Positions 1-7,709 of a stretch of 12,062 nt of DNA are shown here, in pieces; the stretch's first letter is position 1, and the number at the start of each line of letters is the position of its first letter. The stretch is from CAZQIC01 sp964593555 (GTDB lineage: Bacteria > Bacteroidota > Bacteroidia > JAFLBG01). The stretch covers positions 1-12,062 of the forward strand of contig CAZQIC010000134.1 in assembly GCA_964593555.1 (NCBI GenBank). Direction: 5' to 3'. The translations under genes were made by a program, and so were the position numbers. The notes beneath the pieces are model-generated. The model saw only the letters and a list, made by a program, of their open reading frames with translations. It did not search any database and was not told where the DNA came from.

Positions 1-95
1 TAGATACGATTTTATTAGATTGTTTTTAACATTCTATTTTTAGAACTCCCCTAATATATTATTACCAATCAAACAACCTTTCTGAGCTTAAAACA

Positions 96-320
96 ATGCA
101 AACGTACCAATTCACTACAAAAGCAAAATTTATTAATGATGGTTTTAGGTTATGGGGACATTTGTTTTTGTATGACTTTGAAGAATTAAAAAATGCTTTA
201 CTTGATGTTGGCTTTAAGGAAGTATATTTATGCGATTATCGAACTTCTATATATAAAGAGCTCTGTGGTTTAGAGAGCCGGCCATATTATCGCGATCTTA
301 TTATTGAAGCAAAAAAATAA
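96..320 (+). pseudogene. C-terminal remnant of a class I SAM-dependent methyltransferase
   Basis: The 74 residues resemble the last third of a class I SAM-dependent methyltransferase of the type found in polysaccharide loci. Seen in the sequence: a WGH motif (residues 20-22), a YDFEEL segment (26-31) leading into an amphipathic helix and GFK (39-41), then GLESR (58-62) and a closing strand-like LIIEAKK. In that family this tail follows the Rossmann core. The SAM-binding glycine loop and the rest of the core are absent. The frame stays open upstream only to about position 30, where a TAA interrupts it, and the other two forward frames upstream also carry stops. The ATG at 96 therefore need not be a real start. 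I infer a decayed or truncated gene at the edge of the locus. A short expressed protein is possible but unlikely. Confidence 0.6.
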
Positions 321-537
321 GAAAAACTATACTTTATTTCGAAGAAAAATTGTCCTAAGTAAAGATTTGCTATTGGGACATTGTTTCCTGAACTTTTCTT
401 ATGCTTCTGCTGAATTATTTTCTTTGGAAATTTCTCTAAAAGCGGTTAAAATCTTGGATCCGTAAAGGATAAATCTACGAGAATTAAGATTATTTTTCCT
501 TAAAGAAGCATTAAATCAAGCACTCGACTTAGCCTAA
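274..537 (+). other. Unassigned intergenic stretch with a stop-interrupted open frame
   Basis: Between the methyltransferase remnant and neuB there is no convincing gene. One forward frame is open from 274 to 462 without an ATG, is interrupted by TAA at 463-465, and continues to a stop at 535-537. After the interruption it reads as a leucine-rich, helix-like segment (LRELRLFFLKEALNQALDLA). This could be a gene remnant with an in-frame stop or simply chance in AT-rich DNA. I do not recognise a family. I see no convincing Bacteroidota promoter (TTTG with TAnnTTTG) in 321-570, although the operon's promoter must lie here or further upstream. Confidence 0.25.
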
Positions 538-570
538 TTTTACTTAGATTCGCTAATTGTTTATGCTATT

Positions 571-1590
571 ATGCGCGGTAAAGTGAAAATTATTGCTGAA
601 GCAGGAGTTAACCACAATGGCATTCTGAGAAACGCCATGAGGTTGATTGAAATTGCAGCGTTTGCAGGGGCCGATTTTGTAAAGTTTCAAACCTTCAATA
701 CAAATGAATTGGTGACTGAAGCTGCTGGAATAGCAAAGTACCAGGAACCAAACAATGGAAAAATAACACGTCAGCAAGAGATGCTCAGGAGTCTTGAACT
801 GAGTGAGAATGATCACTACGAATTGATTAAGCATTGTAAAAAAAATGATATTGGATTTTTATCCACTGCATTTGACATACCCAGCCTGCGTTTTCTAAAT
901 AAGCTTGATCTTGAATTATTCAAAATTCCATCAGGTGAAATAACTAATTTGCCTTATTTAAAAATGATTGCTGGTTTTGGAAAACCAATTATATTATCAA
1001 CCGGCATGTCTACTATGGATGAAATTGACGCTGCAGTCAATACATTAATAAAAAATGGAATAAATAAAAGAGATATAACAATATTACACTGCAATACAGA
1101 ATACCCAACTCCTTTTAATGATGTTAATTTATTGGCAATGACTTCCATAAAAAAACATTTTGATGTAAACGTTGGATACTCAGATCATACATTGGGTGTG
1201 GAAGTTCCCATTGCTGCAGTTGCTCTGGGCGCAGCTATAATTGAAAAACATTTCACAATTGATAGAAATATGTCAGGGCCAGATCATAAAGCATCTCTAG
1301 AGCCCGATGAGTTAAGGGATATGGTTAGAGTCATTCGTAATATTGAGCTGGCTTTAGGTTCAAAGGAAAAGTTAGTAACCGAATCAGAACTTAAAAATAA
1401 AATTATAGCGAGAAAGAGTATTCATATTGCAAAAAAAATATCTAAGGATCACATATTACAAGAAGAAGATTTGGTGATGAAAAGACCTGGTGATGGCATT
1501 TCTCCTATGAGGCTATATGAATTTGTTGGAAAAAAAGTAAGGATCGATTGCGATCCGAATCATAAATTGAGAGAGGAGGATATTTTGTGA
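571..1590 (+). CDS. neuB: N-acetylneuraminate/legionaminate synthase (NeuB/LegI family)
   Basis: This cytoplasmic enzyme condenses phosphoenolpyruvate with a 2-acetamido or 2,4-diacetamido mannose-type sugar to give a nine-carbon nonulosonic acid. Residues 5-245 form the NeuB TIM barrel: IIAEAGVNHNG at 7-17, VKFQTF at 37-42, KIPSGE at 118-123, LHCNTEYPTP at 172-181. Residues 280-339 form the C-terminal SAF/antifreeze-like domain. His206 and His227 have the 21-residue spacing of the metal-binding His215/His236 of meningococcal NeuB, and Arg305 lies 78 residues beyond, matching Arg314 there. Length (339 aa) is normal. The HCNTEYPTP version of the barrel motif and the neighbouring legC favour a legionaminate synthase over a Neu5Ac synthase (inference). 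An in-frame TAA at 535-537 and no ATG in between fix the start at 571. No Shine-Dalgarno is visible. It is the first gene of the cluster and overlaps neuC by four bases. Confidence 0.95.
   Translation: MRGKVKIIAEAGVNHNGILRNAMRLIEIAAFAGADFVKFQTFNTNELVTEAAGIAKYQEPNNGKITRQQEMLRSLELSENDHYELIKHCKKNDIGFLSTAFDIPSLRFLNKLDLELFKIPSGEITNLPYLKMIAGFGKPIILSTGMSTMDEIDAAVNTLIKNGINKRDITILHCNTEYPTPFNDVNLLAMTSIKKHFDVNVGYSDHTLGVEVPIAAVALGAAIIEKHFTIDRNMSGPDHKASLEPDELRDMVRVIRNIELALGSKEKLVTESELKNKIIARKSIHIAKKISKDHILQEEDLVMKRPGDGISPMRLYEFVGKKVRIDCDPNHKLREEDIL
1574..1579 (+). promoter_or_regulatory. Shine-Dalgarno AGGAGG for neuC GTG start
   Basis: A perfect AGGAGG sits seven bases before the GTG start of neuC, inside the last codons of neuB. 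It supports GTG at 1587 as the start. It is the only strong Shine-Dalgarno I see in the window. Since it also encodes the Glu-rich end of NeuB, it may be partly coincidental. Confidence 0.5.
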
Positions 1591-2699
1591 GAATAATTGT
1601 TTTGACAAGTTCCAGGGCGGATTTTGGAATATATCTCCCATTATTAAAAAAAATAAAGAGCGATAAGTTCTTTAATTTAAATATTGTCGCATTCGGCACT
1701 CATCTTTCCCGAAAGTATGGCTACACATTGAATCAGATTATAGAAAATGGATTTAAGGTGTATAAAACTTTCAAAACTGTACCGGTAAATGATAAACCAG
1801 TAGATATTGCTCAATCAATTGCGTATACTTTAAAAGTTTTTTCGAATTTTTGGAAGAAAGAATTTGCAAAAACAGATTTAATTATTTGTCTTGGAGACAG
1901 GTATGAAATGTTTGCTGCTGTTTCGGCTTCTATCCCATTTAATATTACTGTTGCTCATATTCATGGAGGAGAAACTACATTAGGTGCAATTGATAATAAA
2001 TTTCGAAATGCAATTACAGCAGTTAGCAATATTCATTTTACATCTACGAAAAAAAGTGCCCAACGAGTGATTGCGATTTCGGGTTCAAAAAAAAATATTT
2101 ATAATGTTGGCGCCCTTAGTTTGGATAATTTGCGTGACATCAAATTGATGGGTAACAAAATATTCAAAGAAAAATATGGAGTAGATTTAAATTTTCCAAC
2201 TATCCTTTTTACGTTCCATCCTGAAACGGTGGCCCCTGAAAAAAATTTAAAATATATTAGGGAGTTAGAATTGTTGTTTAAAGACCTGATCAACGAGTAT
2301 CAAATTTTGGTCACATTGTCTAATACCGATACTTCAAATAAAATTATACGAAAGTTTATTTTGAATATGAGTTCATCTCATAAAAGGATTATTTCTATAG
2401 AGAGTTTAGGTACTTTGGGCTATTTTTCCTGCCTAAAAAATTGTAGCTTTATTATGGGTAATTCTTCTAGTGGAATAATTGAAGCCGCTTCATTTGGAAA
2501 ATATGTGATAAATTTAGGGAACAGACAAAATGGGAGAGAAAGAAGTAAGAATGTCATCGACAGTCCTGTAGAATATGGGAAAATGAAAAAGGCCATAATA
2601 GCAATTAATGCTGATTTGAAATGGAAGGGGAAAAATGTATATGATGGCAGGGATTCAGCTTCGGCAATAATAAAGAAACTAAAGTGTACAATAATTTAG
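1587..2699 (+). CDS. neuC: UDP-N-acetylglucosamine 2-epimerase, hydrolysing (NeuC/LegG family)
   Basis: NeuC-family enzymes invert C2 of a nucleotide-activated N-acetyl sugar and release the nucleotide, giving the free mannose-type precursor used by NeuB. In a legionaminate pathway the product would be 2,4-diacetamido-2,4,6-trideoxymannose (LegG role). Seen: N-terminal IIVLTSSRADFGIYLPLL (3-20), LGDRYEMFAA (102-111), AHIHGGETTLGAID (123-136), FHPET (210-214) and the nucleotide-binding MGNSSSGIIEA (290-300), followed by the GNRQNGRERS loop (311-320). These cover both Rossmann halves of the GT-B-like fold, and 370 aa is a normal length. The start is GTG, overlapping the neuB stop as GTGA. The stop lies three bases before neuD. 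Whether the natural substrate carries one or two acetamido groups cannot be read from sequence; legC and neuD nearby favour two. Confidence 0.93.
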   Translation: MRIIVLTSSRADFGIYLPLLKKIKSDKFFNLNIVAFGTHLSRKYGYTLNQIIENGFKVYKTFKTVPVNDKPVDIAQSIAYTLKVFSNFWKKEFAKTDLIICLGDRYEMFAAVSASIPFNITVAHIHGGETTLGAIDNKFRNAITAVSNIHFTSTKKSAQRVIAISGSKKNIYNVGALSLDNLRDIKLMGNKIFKEKYGVDLNFPTILFTFHPETVAPEKNLKYIRELELLFKDLINEYQILVTLSNTDTSNKIIRKFILNMSSSHKRIISIESLGTLGYFSCLKNCSFIMGNSSSGIIEAASFGKYVINLGNRQNGRERSKNVIDSPVEYGKMKKAIIAINADLKWKGKNVYDGRDSASAIIKKLKCTII

Positions 2700-2702
2700 C
2701 TG

Positions 2703-3311
2703 ATGAAAAAAGAAGTTGTGATTATTGGTTATTCGGGACACAGCTATGTGGTAATTGATGTATTTAAATCAATGGGTTTTGAAGTTATAGGATATTGTGA
2801 TATAGAAGAAAAAAAGAATAATCCATATGGATTGAAATATTTTGGTAGTGAAAAAGCCATTTCAACGATAAAAAAGATAAGTAAGTACAATTGTTTTGTT
2901 GCAGTTGGTGATAATAAGCTGAGGAAAAAAATACTGTTATACTTGAAACAACAAAAATTAAAAATTGTTAATGCAATTCATCAAAGTGCAATCGTATCTG
3001 ATACTGCAATTTTAGGTTGTGGCATAATGATTGGCCCTATGGCGGTTGTAAATTCATTTTCGGTTATTGGTGAGGGGGCCATCTGTAATACATCATCAGT
3101 TATTGAGCATGAGTGCGACATAGGATCCTATAGTCATATTGCTCCGGCAGCGGTTCTGTGTGGAAACATTAAAGTTGGGGAAAATTCATTTATTGGTGCC
3201 AATGCAGTTGTCAGGCAAAGTATTTTGATTGGAAAAAATGTGACGGTGGGTGCTGGGTCTGTGATCGTAAAAAACGTAAATGACAATAAACTAATTGTTG
3301 GAATTCATTAA
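2703..3311 (+). CDS. neuD: NeuD/PglD-family sugar acetyltransferase
   Basis: This acetyl-CoA-dependent transferase has two parts: an N-terminal Rossmann-like sugar-binding domain (residues 1-95, with VVIIGYSGHSYVV near the start) and a left-handed beta-helix of hexapeptide repeats (about 96-200). His136 in the IEHEC motif corresponds to the general-base histidine of PglD-type enzymes. In this context the likely job is N-acetylation of the C4 amine made by LegC (LegH role). O-acetylation of the finished nonulosonic acid, the classical NeuD role, is the alternative. The protein is 202 aa and ends VGIH, without the usual hydrophobic G-x-PA tail of hexapeptide transferases, so it is slightly short at the C terminus. 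The stop overlaps the next ATG by one base (TAATG), suggesting coupled translation. Confidence 0.88.
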   Translation: MKKEVVIIGYSGHSYVVIDVFKSMGFEVIGYCDIEEKKNNPYGLKYFGSEKAISTIKKISKYNCFVAVGDNKLRKKILLYLKQQKLKIVNAIHQSAIVSDTAILGCGIMIGPMAVVNSFSVIGEGAICNTSSVIEHECDIGSYSHIAPAAVLCGNIKVGENSFIGANAVVRQSILIGKNVTVGAGSVIVKNVNDNKLIVGIH

Positions 3312-4360
3312 TGAATCTAATCAAACGACACACTATTCTTTTTTCAGCTACTGCAAAGGAGGCATTAAAAAGATTTAATGAACTTCAATTAAAAGAATAC
3401 TTTACGCTTTTTGTTTTAAATCCATCCGGAAAACTTATTGGAACATTGTCGGATGGTGATATAAGGAGAGGACTAGTGGATGGGAAATCGATAAATGAGC
3501 AAGTGTCCGATTTTATGTATAAGGATTTTAAAAGTATTCTACATGATACAATTTCTCCCGTTGCCTTAAAAAGACTCCGTGAACAGGAATATTTTTTGAT
3601 ACCATGCATTGATAAAAAAGGAAATTTGACTGGTATTATTGATTTACATAAACAGCGCAATAAGCTGCCAATTGATGCGGTACTTATGGCAGGAGGTAAG
3701 GGGAAAAGACTTCTTCCTTTAACAGAAAAAGTACCAAAATCATTATTGAAAATAGGAGGCAGGCCAATAATAGAGTATAATATTTTGAATCTTCTGAAAT
3801 ATGGAATAGAAAATATATATGTATGCGTTAACCATTTAAAGCAACCTTTAATCAACTATCTTTCAAAGCAGGATTATTCTTCAAAAATTATTTTTGTAGA
3901 GGAGAAAAAAGAACTGGGAACTTTTGGCGCATTAAGCCTGATTAAAAAATTTACGAATAGAACTTTGTTAGTAATGAATTCAGATTTACTTACAAATGTG
4001 GATTTGGAAGATTTATACCTGGAGTACATAAATTCAAATGCTAAGTTAACAGTCGCAGCAACTAGCTATTCTGTTAATATACCTTATGCTGTTTTAAAGG
4101 ATAGTAATGGCAGTATTTTGTCGTTAAAAGAAAAACCAACAGAAACGTTTATGTGCAATGCCGGAATTTATTTACTTGATAGTAAATTAGTTTCTCAGGT
4201 TCCAAATCGGCAATTTTTTAATGCAACAGACTTTATTGAAAAAAGTATCAAAAATAAGCATAAGGTGATTACATACTCGATGCTTTGTTATTGGCTGGAT
4301 ATTGGAAAAATGGAGGACTACAGGAAAGCCCAGGAAGATATAAAACACTTGAAGTTTTAA
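3311..4360 (+). CDS. CBS-domain sugar-1-phosphate nucleotidyltransferase (PtmE-like)
   Basis: Two CBS motifs fill the N terminus (about residues 8-58, containing GTLSDGDIRRGL, and 65-118, ending GNLTGIIDL). A nucleotidyltransferase domain follows (121-345): the LMAGGKGKRLLPLT loop at 125-138 with PKSLL at 142-146 for NTP and phosphate binding, a metal-binding Asp in MNSDLL (222-227), EKP at 274-276, and a closing YWLDIGKMEDY. This architecture matches PtmE of Campylobacter, a glucosamine-1-phosphate guanylyltransferase that starts the legionaminate route with GDP-linked sugars. The role here is therefore activation of GlcN- or GlcNAc-1-phosphate. The nucleotide (GTP or UTP) cannot be decided from sequence. 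The CBS pair might bind an adenine nucleotide and regulate entry into the pathway (inference). It overlaps the genes on both sides by one base. Confidence 0.87.
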   Translation: MNLIKRHTILFSATAKEALKRFNELQLKEYFTLFVLNPSGKLIGTLSDGDIRRGLVDGKSINEQVSDFMYKDFKSILHDTISPVALKRLREQEYFLIPCIDKKGNLTGIIDLHKQRNKLPIDAVLMAGGKGKRLLPLTEKVPKSLLKIGGRPIIEYNILNLLKYGIENIYVCVNHLKQPLINYLSKQDYSSKIIFVEEKKELGTFGALSLIKKFTNRTLLVMNSDLLTNVDLEDLYLEYINSNAKLTVAATSYSVNIPYAVLKDSNGSILSLKEKPTETFMCNAGIYLLDSKLVSQVPNRQFFNATDFIEKSIKNKHKVITYSMLCYWLDIGKMEDYRKAQEDIKHLKF

Positions 4361-5052
4361 TGGATTTGTATATTATACCGGCTCGTGGAGGCTCAAAGAG
4401 ATTGCCGGGAAAAAATATTAAAAACTTAGGAGGCAAGCCATTACTATGTTATTCAATTGAATATGCAAGGAAATTTGCTGACGACTCGCAAATATATTTG
4501 ACAAGCGATGATCAGGAAATTATTGCAGCTGCGAGTGAAATAGGTCTAAAAGTACCCTTTGTAAGACCTGCGCATTTGGCCACCGATGAGTCGGGCTCTA
4601 GAGAAGTTCTCCTTCATGCATTAGATCATTATGAAAATCACAATAAAAAAGTTTCAAGGATAATTTTGCTCCAACCAACGAGCCCATTTCGTAAGTTAAA
4701 CCATCTTAAAGGTTGCTTGGAAATATATAACGATAGTATTGATATGGTTATGAGTGTTACTAGATCAAAAGCTAATCCTTTCTTTGACTTGTTCGAAGAA
4801 GGCAATTCTGGTTATTTATCTAAAATAAGGAAATCGGCCTTTATTAGGAGTCAGGATTGCCCGGAAACATATCAGGCTAATGGGTCTATTTATGTTATAA
4901 ATCCACAATCATTAATTCGTGAACAAATATCTATTTTTGCAAAGGTTAAAAAGTATGTTATGGAAACAAAATATTCCATGGATATAGATACAATAGAGGA
5001 TTGGAATTATTGTGAGTACTTACTAAAAAATGATTTGGTAGATTACGACTAG
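4360..5052 (+). CDS. neuA: CMP-N-acetylneuraminate/CMP-legionaminate synthetase (NeuA/LegF family)
   Basis: This enzyme couples CTP to a nonulosonic acid, giving the CMP donor used by glycosyltransferases and releasing pyrophosphate. The 230 aa show the NeuA signature IIPARGGSKRLPGKN at residues 5-19, a YLTSDDQEI segment (46-54), LLQPTSPFR (103-111) and the C-terminal SMDIDTIEDW (206-215) that carries metal-binding Asp residues. I chose the ATG at 4360 although the frame is open from an ATG at 4285. The longer version would add 25 residues encoded inside the preceding gene with no resemblance to the family. The chosen start gives the normal N terminus and forms TAATG with the upstream stop. 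Neighbours suggest CMP-legionaminate, but the sequence alone does not separate this from CMP-Neu5Ac. Confidence 0.93.
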   Translation: MDLYIIPARGGSKRLPGKNIKNLGGKPLLCYSIEYARKFADDSQIYLTSDDQEIIAAASEIGLKVPFVRPAHLATDESGSREVLLHALDHYENHNKKVSRIILLQPTSPFRKLNHLKGCLEIYNDSIDMVMSVTRSKANPFFDLFEEGNSGYLSKIRKSAFIRSQDCPETYQANGSIYVINPQSLIREQISIFAKVKKYVMETKYSMDIDTIEDWNYCEYLLKNDLVDYD

Positions 5053-5078
5053 TATAGTTTAAAAGTTCGATTATTTAT

Positions 5079-6230
5079 ATGGAAGATATGCATACTCAAT
5101 TTGTAAGTTATGTTCGAGAGCTTTATGGCTCCTCCGATTATATTCCATTGCATGAACCAAAGTTTGGCGGTAACGAAAAAAAATATCTTTCAGATGTAAT
5201 CGATAGTACTTTTGTTTCTTCTGTAGGAAAATATGTTGATACTTTTGAAAAAAACATTGCTAACTATTGCGGCGTAAAATATGCGGTGGCAGCAGTAAAT
5301 GGTACAGCGGCTTTGCATACGGCTTTGAAGATTGCTGGCGTTAAACATAGCGATGAGGTAATAACTCAACCGCTAACTTTTGTAGCCTCTGGCAACACAA
5401 TATTGTATTGTGGGGCAGTTCCGGTTTTTATTGATGTTGATAAAGATACAATGGGTTTATCACCCAAAAGTCTTGAGGATTTTCTTGAAAAAAACTGCAA
5501 GGTCTCTAATGGAAACTGTTTAAATGTAAAGACAGGGCGGAGAGTTGCAGCCTGTATTCCAATGCACACTTTTGGTTTTCCTGCCCGTATAAATGAAATT
5601 TCAGAAATATGTAACAGGTTCCATGTAAAACTAATTGAAGATGCAGCAGAATCAATAGGCTCATATGTTGGAGATAAACATACTGGCAGCTTTGGTATTA
5701 TGGGCGTCTTAAGCTTTAATGGAAATAAAACGATTACTTGTGGTGGTGGTGGTATTATTCTTACAAATGATGATACATTAGCCAAAAGAGCAAAACATAT
5801 AACTACAACCGCTAAACGACCTCATAAATGGGAGTATTTCCATGATGAGTTAGGATACAATTACAGAATGCCAAATCTTAATGCAGCTTTGGCGTGCGCT
5901 CAATTAGAACAGCTGGATTTATTTTTAAAAAATAAAAAACAATTAGCTGATTTGTATTCTGTTTTTTTTGCAAAAACATCTACCAGCTTTATAAAAGAAA
6001 TAAAGGGAACAAAAGCTAATTATTGGTTGAATACGATTCTTCTTAAAGACAAAGCAGAACGAGATATATTTTTAGAGTATACCAATAGCAATAAGGTTAT
6101 GACTCGGCCGGCCTGGACATTGCTTAATAAGCTTCCTGCTTTTAAAGAAGCATTCGTAGGCAATATTGAAAATTCCTTATGGCTTGAAGAGCGATTGGTA
6201 AATATACCTAGTAGTGTAAGCTTTAAATAA
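5079..6230 (+). CDS. legC: LegC-type PLP-dependent sugar aminotransferase (DegT/DnrJ/EryC1/StrS)
   Basis: It transfers an amino group, normally from glutamate, to C4 of a nucleotide-linked 4-keto-6-deoxy-N-acetylhexosamine. The 383 aa keep the fold-type I landmarks: the N-terminal IPLHEPKFGGNEKKY (22-36) and STFVSSVGKYVD (43-54) blocks typical of LegC-like proteins, NGTAALH (74-80), IEDAAESIGS (186-195) with Asp188 positioned to contact the PLP ring nitrogen, and SFNGNKTITCGGGG (212-225) with Lys217 as the expected Schiff-base lysine. This gene is the main argument for legionaminate rather than Neu5Ac, since Neu5Ac synthesis needs no aminotransferase. A second in-frame ATG at 5088 is an alternative start; neither has a Shine-Dalgarno. 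A 26-base gap separates it from neuA, the widest gap within the nine-gene block. Confidence 0.9.
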   Translation: MEDMHTQFVSYVRELYGSSDYIPLHEPKFGGNEKKYLSDVIDSTFVSSVGKYVDTFEKNIANYCGVKYAVAAVNGTAALHTALKIAGVKHSDEVITQPLTFVASGNTILYCGAVPVFIDVDKDTMGLSPKSLEDFLEKNCKVSNGNCLNVKTGRRVAACIPMHTFGFPARINEISEICNRFHVKLIEDAAESIGSYVGDKHTGSFGIMGVLSFNGNKTITCGGGGIILTNDDTLAKRAKHITTTAKRPHKWEYFHDELGYNYRMPNLNAALACAQLEQLDLFLKNKKQLADLYSVFFAKTSTSFIKEIKGTKANYWLNTILLKDKAERDIFLEYTNSNKVMTRPAWTLLNKLPAFKEAFVGNIENSLWLEERLVNIPSSVSFK

Positions 6231-6231
6231 A

Positions 6232-7083
6232 ATGGGTAGTGTACGTATAATACCTAGGCTAGATATTAAAGGACCAAATTTAGTTAAGGGAATTCACCTT
6301 GAAGGGTTAAGAGCGCTTGGTAACCCAGAAGAATTTGCGAAAGCTTATTACCTTGGTGGCGCAGATGAATTAATTTACCAGGACGTGGTTGCGAGTTTAT
6401 ACGAGAGAAATAGTTTATTGCCATTTATTAAAAAAGTTGCAGAGAATATTTTTATTCCACTTACCGTTGGAGGAGGGATCAGGTCTTTGTCTGATATATA
6501 TAATGCATTAAGATCGGGGGCGGATAAGGTAACCATAAATACTGCGGCAATAAAGAATCCGAATTTTCTTAAAGAAGCGGTGAAAGACTTTGGTTCCTCA
6601 ACTATAGTTATTGCGATAGAAGCAATAAAAACTGATAAGGGTGAATATAATTGCTTTACTGATAATGGAAGAGAGTATACAGACATCGATGTATTTGATT
6701 GGGCAAGTAAAGTAGAAGATATGGGAGTTGGAGAGCTTATTGTTACTTCAATTGACAGGGAGGGAACCGGAAAAGGATTTGACTTAGAATTGATTTCCAA
6801 AATTGCTTCAAAAGTAAAAATTCCGGTAGTGGCACATGGAGGAGCTGGAAATATTGCTCACATCCGAGAGCTCATAGATAATACTGATATTTCGGGTGTT
6901 GCGATTTCTTCTATGTTACATTATTATTTGATAAAGCAAGTGACCATTAGTTCAGAGAATATTGAACAAGAAGGAAATTTTGCTTTTTTGAAAGGGGAAA
7001 GAGATAGTTTTTCCCAGGAAGTATATAGTATAGCGGAATTAAAAAAACAATTGAATACAACAAAAAATAGGATACGGATATAA
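6232..7083 (+). CDS. wbuZ: HisF-like protein associated with sugar amidation (WbuZ type)
   Basis: This TIM-barrel protein resembles HisF, the cyclase half of imidazole glycerol phosphate synthase, but sits between legC and a HisH-like gene with wbuX next. That is the arrangement of the second, sugar-amidation HisF of O-antigen loci. Seen: IIPRLDIKG with Asp11, LTVGGGIRS (77-85), SGADKVTIN (95-103), TSIDREGTGKG (172-182) and AHGGAGN (201-207). Residues aligning with the ammonia gate of Thermotoga HisF are kept (Arg5, Glu46, Lys99, Glu168), so ammonia channelling looks intact. The residue aligning with catalytic Asp130 is Glu130 (IVIAIEA), arguing against an authentic histidine-pathway cyclase. 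At 283 aa it is about 30 longer than HisF, with a hydrophilic C-terminal extension after about residue 240. The start is one base past the legC stop; the end overlaps hisH as TAATG. Confidence 0.85.
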   Translation: MGSVRIIPRLDIKGPNLVKGIHLEGLRALGNPEEFAKAYYLGGADELIYQDVVASLYERNSLLPFIKKVAENIFIPLTVGGGIRSLSDIYNALRSGADKVTINTAAIKNPNFLKEAVKDFGSSTIVIAIEAIKTDKGEYNCFTDNGREYTDIDVFDWASKVEDMGVGELIVTSIDREGTGKGFDLELISKIASKVKIPVVAHGGAGNIAHIRELIDNTDISGVAISSMLHYYLIKQVTISSENIEQEGNFAFLKGERDSFSQEVYSIAELKKQLNTTKNRIRI

Positions 7084-7709
7084 TGAAAGTTGCGATTATT
7101 GATTATGGGATGGGTAATATCTATAGTATTTCCCAGGCTTGTAAAAAGGTAGGAATAGACGTCGAAGCTACTTCAAGTCCGAACGATGTAGAAAGCTCGA
7201 GTGGACTTATTATTCCAGGCGTTGGTGCTTTTAAGCCCGCAATTGATAGGTTAATATCTAGCCGAATGTATGATGCAATTAAAAAAGCTATTAGTGAGGA
7301 GAAGCCTGTTTTAGGAATTTGTTTAGGTATGCAATTATTAGCTAACAGAAGCTTTGAACATGGTGAGCATGAAGGTTTGGGGGTTGTTAAAGGAGATGTT
7401 GTTAAATTTCCTAAACAAAATAATAATATAGAGATAAAAACACCCAACATCGGATGGTCACTTGTGAATAGTGCTGAAAAAAATAATTCAGAGTTATGGC
7501 CCCTGTTAAATAATAGGTATTTTTACTTCCTTCATTCGTATTACTTTCAATCTAATGAAAAAGATTTATTGAATTTTTATAGTGAGAACAATGGATTTAA
7601 ATTTTGTGCGGCTTTTAACTTAAAAAGTATTTTGGCAGTTCAGTTTCATCCAGAAAAAAGTGGAGAAGCTGGGTTGGATATATTTGAATATTATAAAAGA
7701 ATGATCTGA
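7083..7709 (+). CDS. hisH: HisH-like glutamine amidotransferase (glutaminase subunit)
   Basis: This class I glutamine amidotransferase hydrolyses glutamine and hands ammonia to its HisF-like partner. The 208 aa contain the whole triad: Cys80 in GICLGMQLL (78-86), and His189 and Glu191 in QFHPEKSG (187-194). The N-terminal AIIDYGMGN (4-12) and the PGVG strand (45-48) near the oxyanion site are also present. Length matches HisH. Position between the HisF-like gene and the sugar amidotransferase indicates that it feeds ammonia to sugar amidation, like the second HisH of Pseudomonas aeruginosa O-antigen loci, rather than histidine synthesis. No other his genes are in the window. It overlaps both neighbours by one base (TAATG and TGATG). 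Confidence 0.88.
   Translation: MKVAIIDYGMGNIYSISQACKKVGIDVEATSSPNDVESSSGLIIPGVGAFKPAIDRLISSRMYDAIKKAISEEKPVLGICLGMQLLANRSFEHGEHEGLGVVKGDVVKFPKQNNNIEIKTPNIGWSLVNSAEKNNSELWPLLNNRYFYFLHSYYFQSNEKDLLNFYSENNGFKFCAAFNLKSILAVQFHPEKSGEAGLDIFEYYKRMI

Noticed and set aside
2087..2095. A9 run in neuC as a phase-variation tract
   Set aside because: Runs of eight or nine A or T occur repeatedly in this AT-rich window, and this one encodes ordinary lysine residues in a conserved enzyme.
3385..3855. 156-codon open frame on the minus strand
   Set aside because: It lies wholly inside the CBS-nucleotidyltransferase gene, which has clear motifs; the antisense frame has no recognisable family features. The same holds for the other antisense frames in this window.
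4285..4359. Upstream ATG start for neuA
   Set aside because: It would add 25 residues lying inside the preceding gene in another frame with no family similarity; the ATG at 4360 gives the normal NeuA N terminus.
5742..5753. GGT tandem repeat in legC as a slippage site
   Set aside because: Only four units, in frame, encoding the conserved glycine run after the PLP lysine; changes would not shift the frame.
6232..7709. Authentic histidine-biosynthesis HisF/HisH
   Set aside because: The genes are embedded between legC and wbuX with overlapping stops and starts, no other his genes are present, and the HisF-like protein has Glu for Asp130. The sugar-amidation pair is the better reading.
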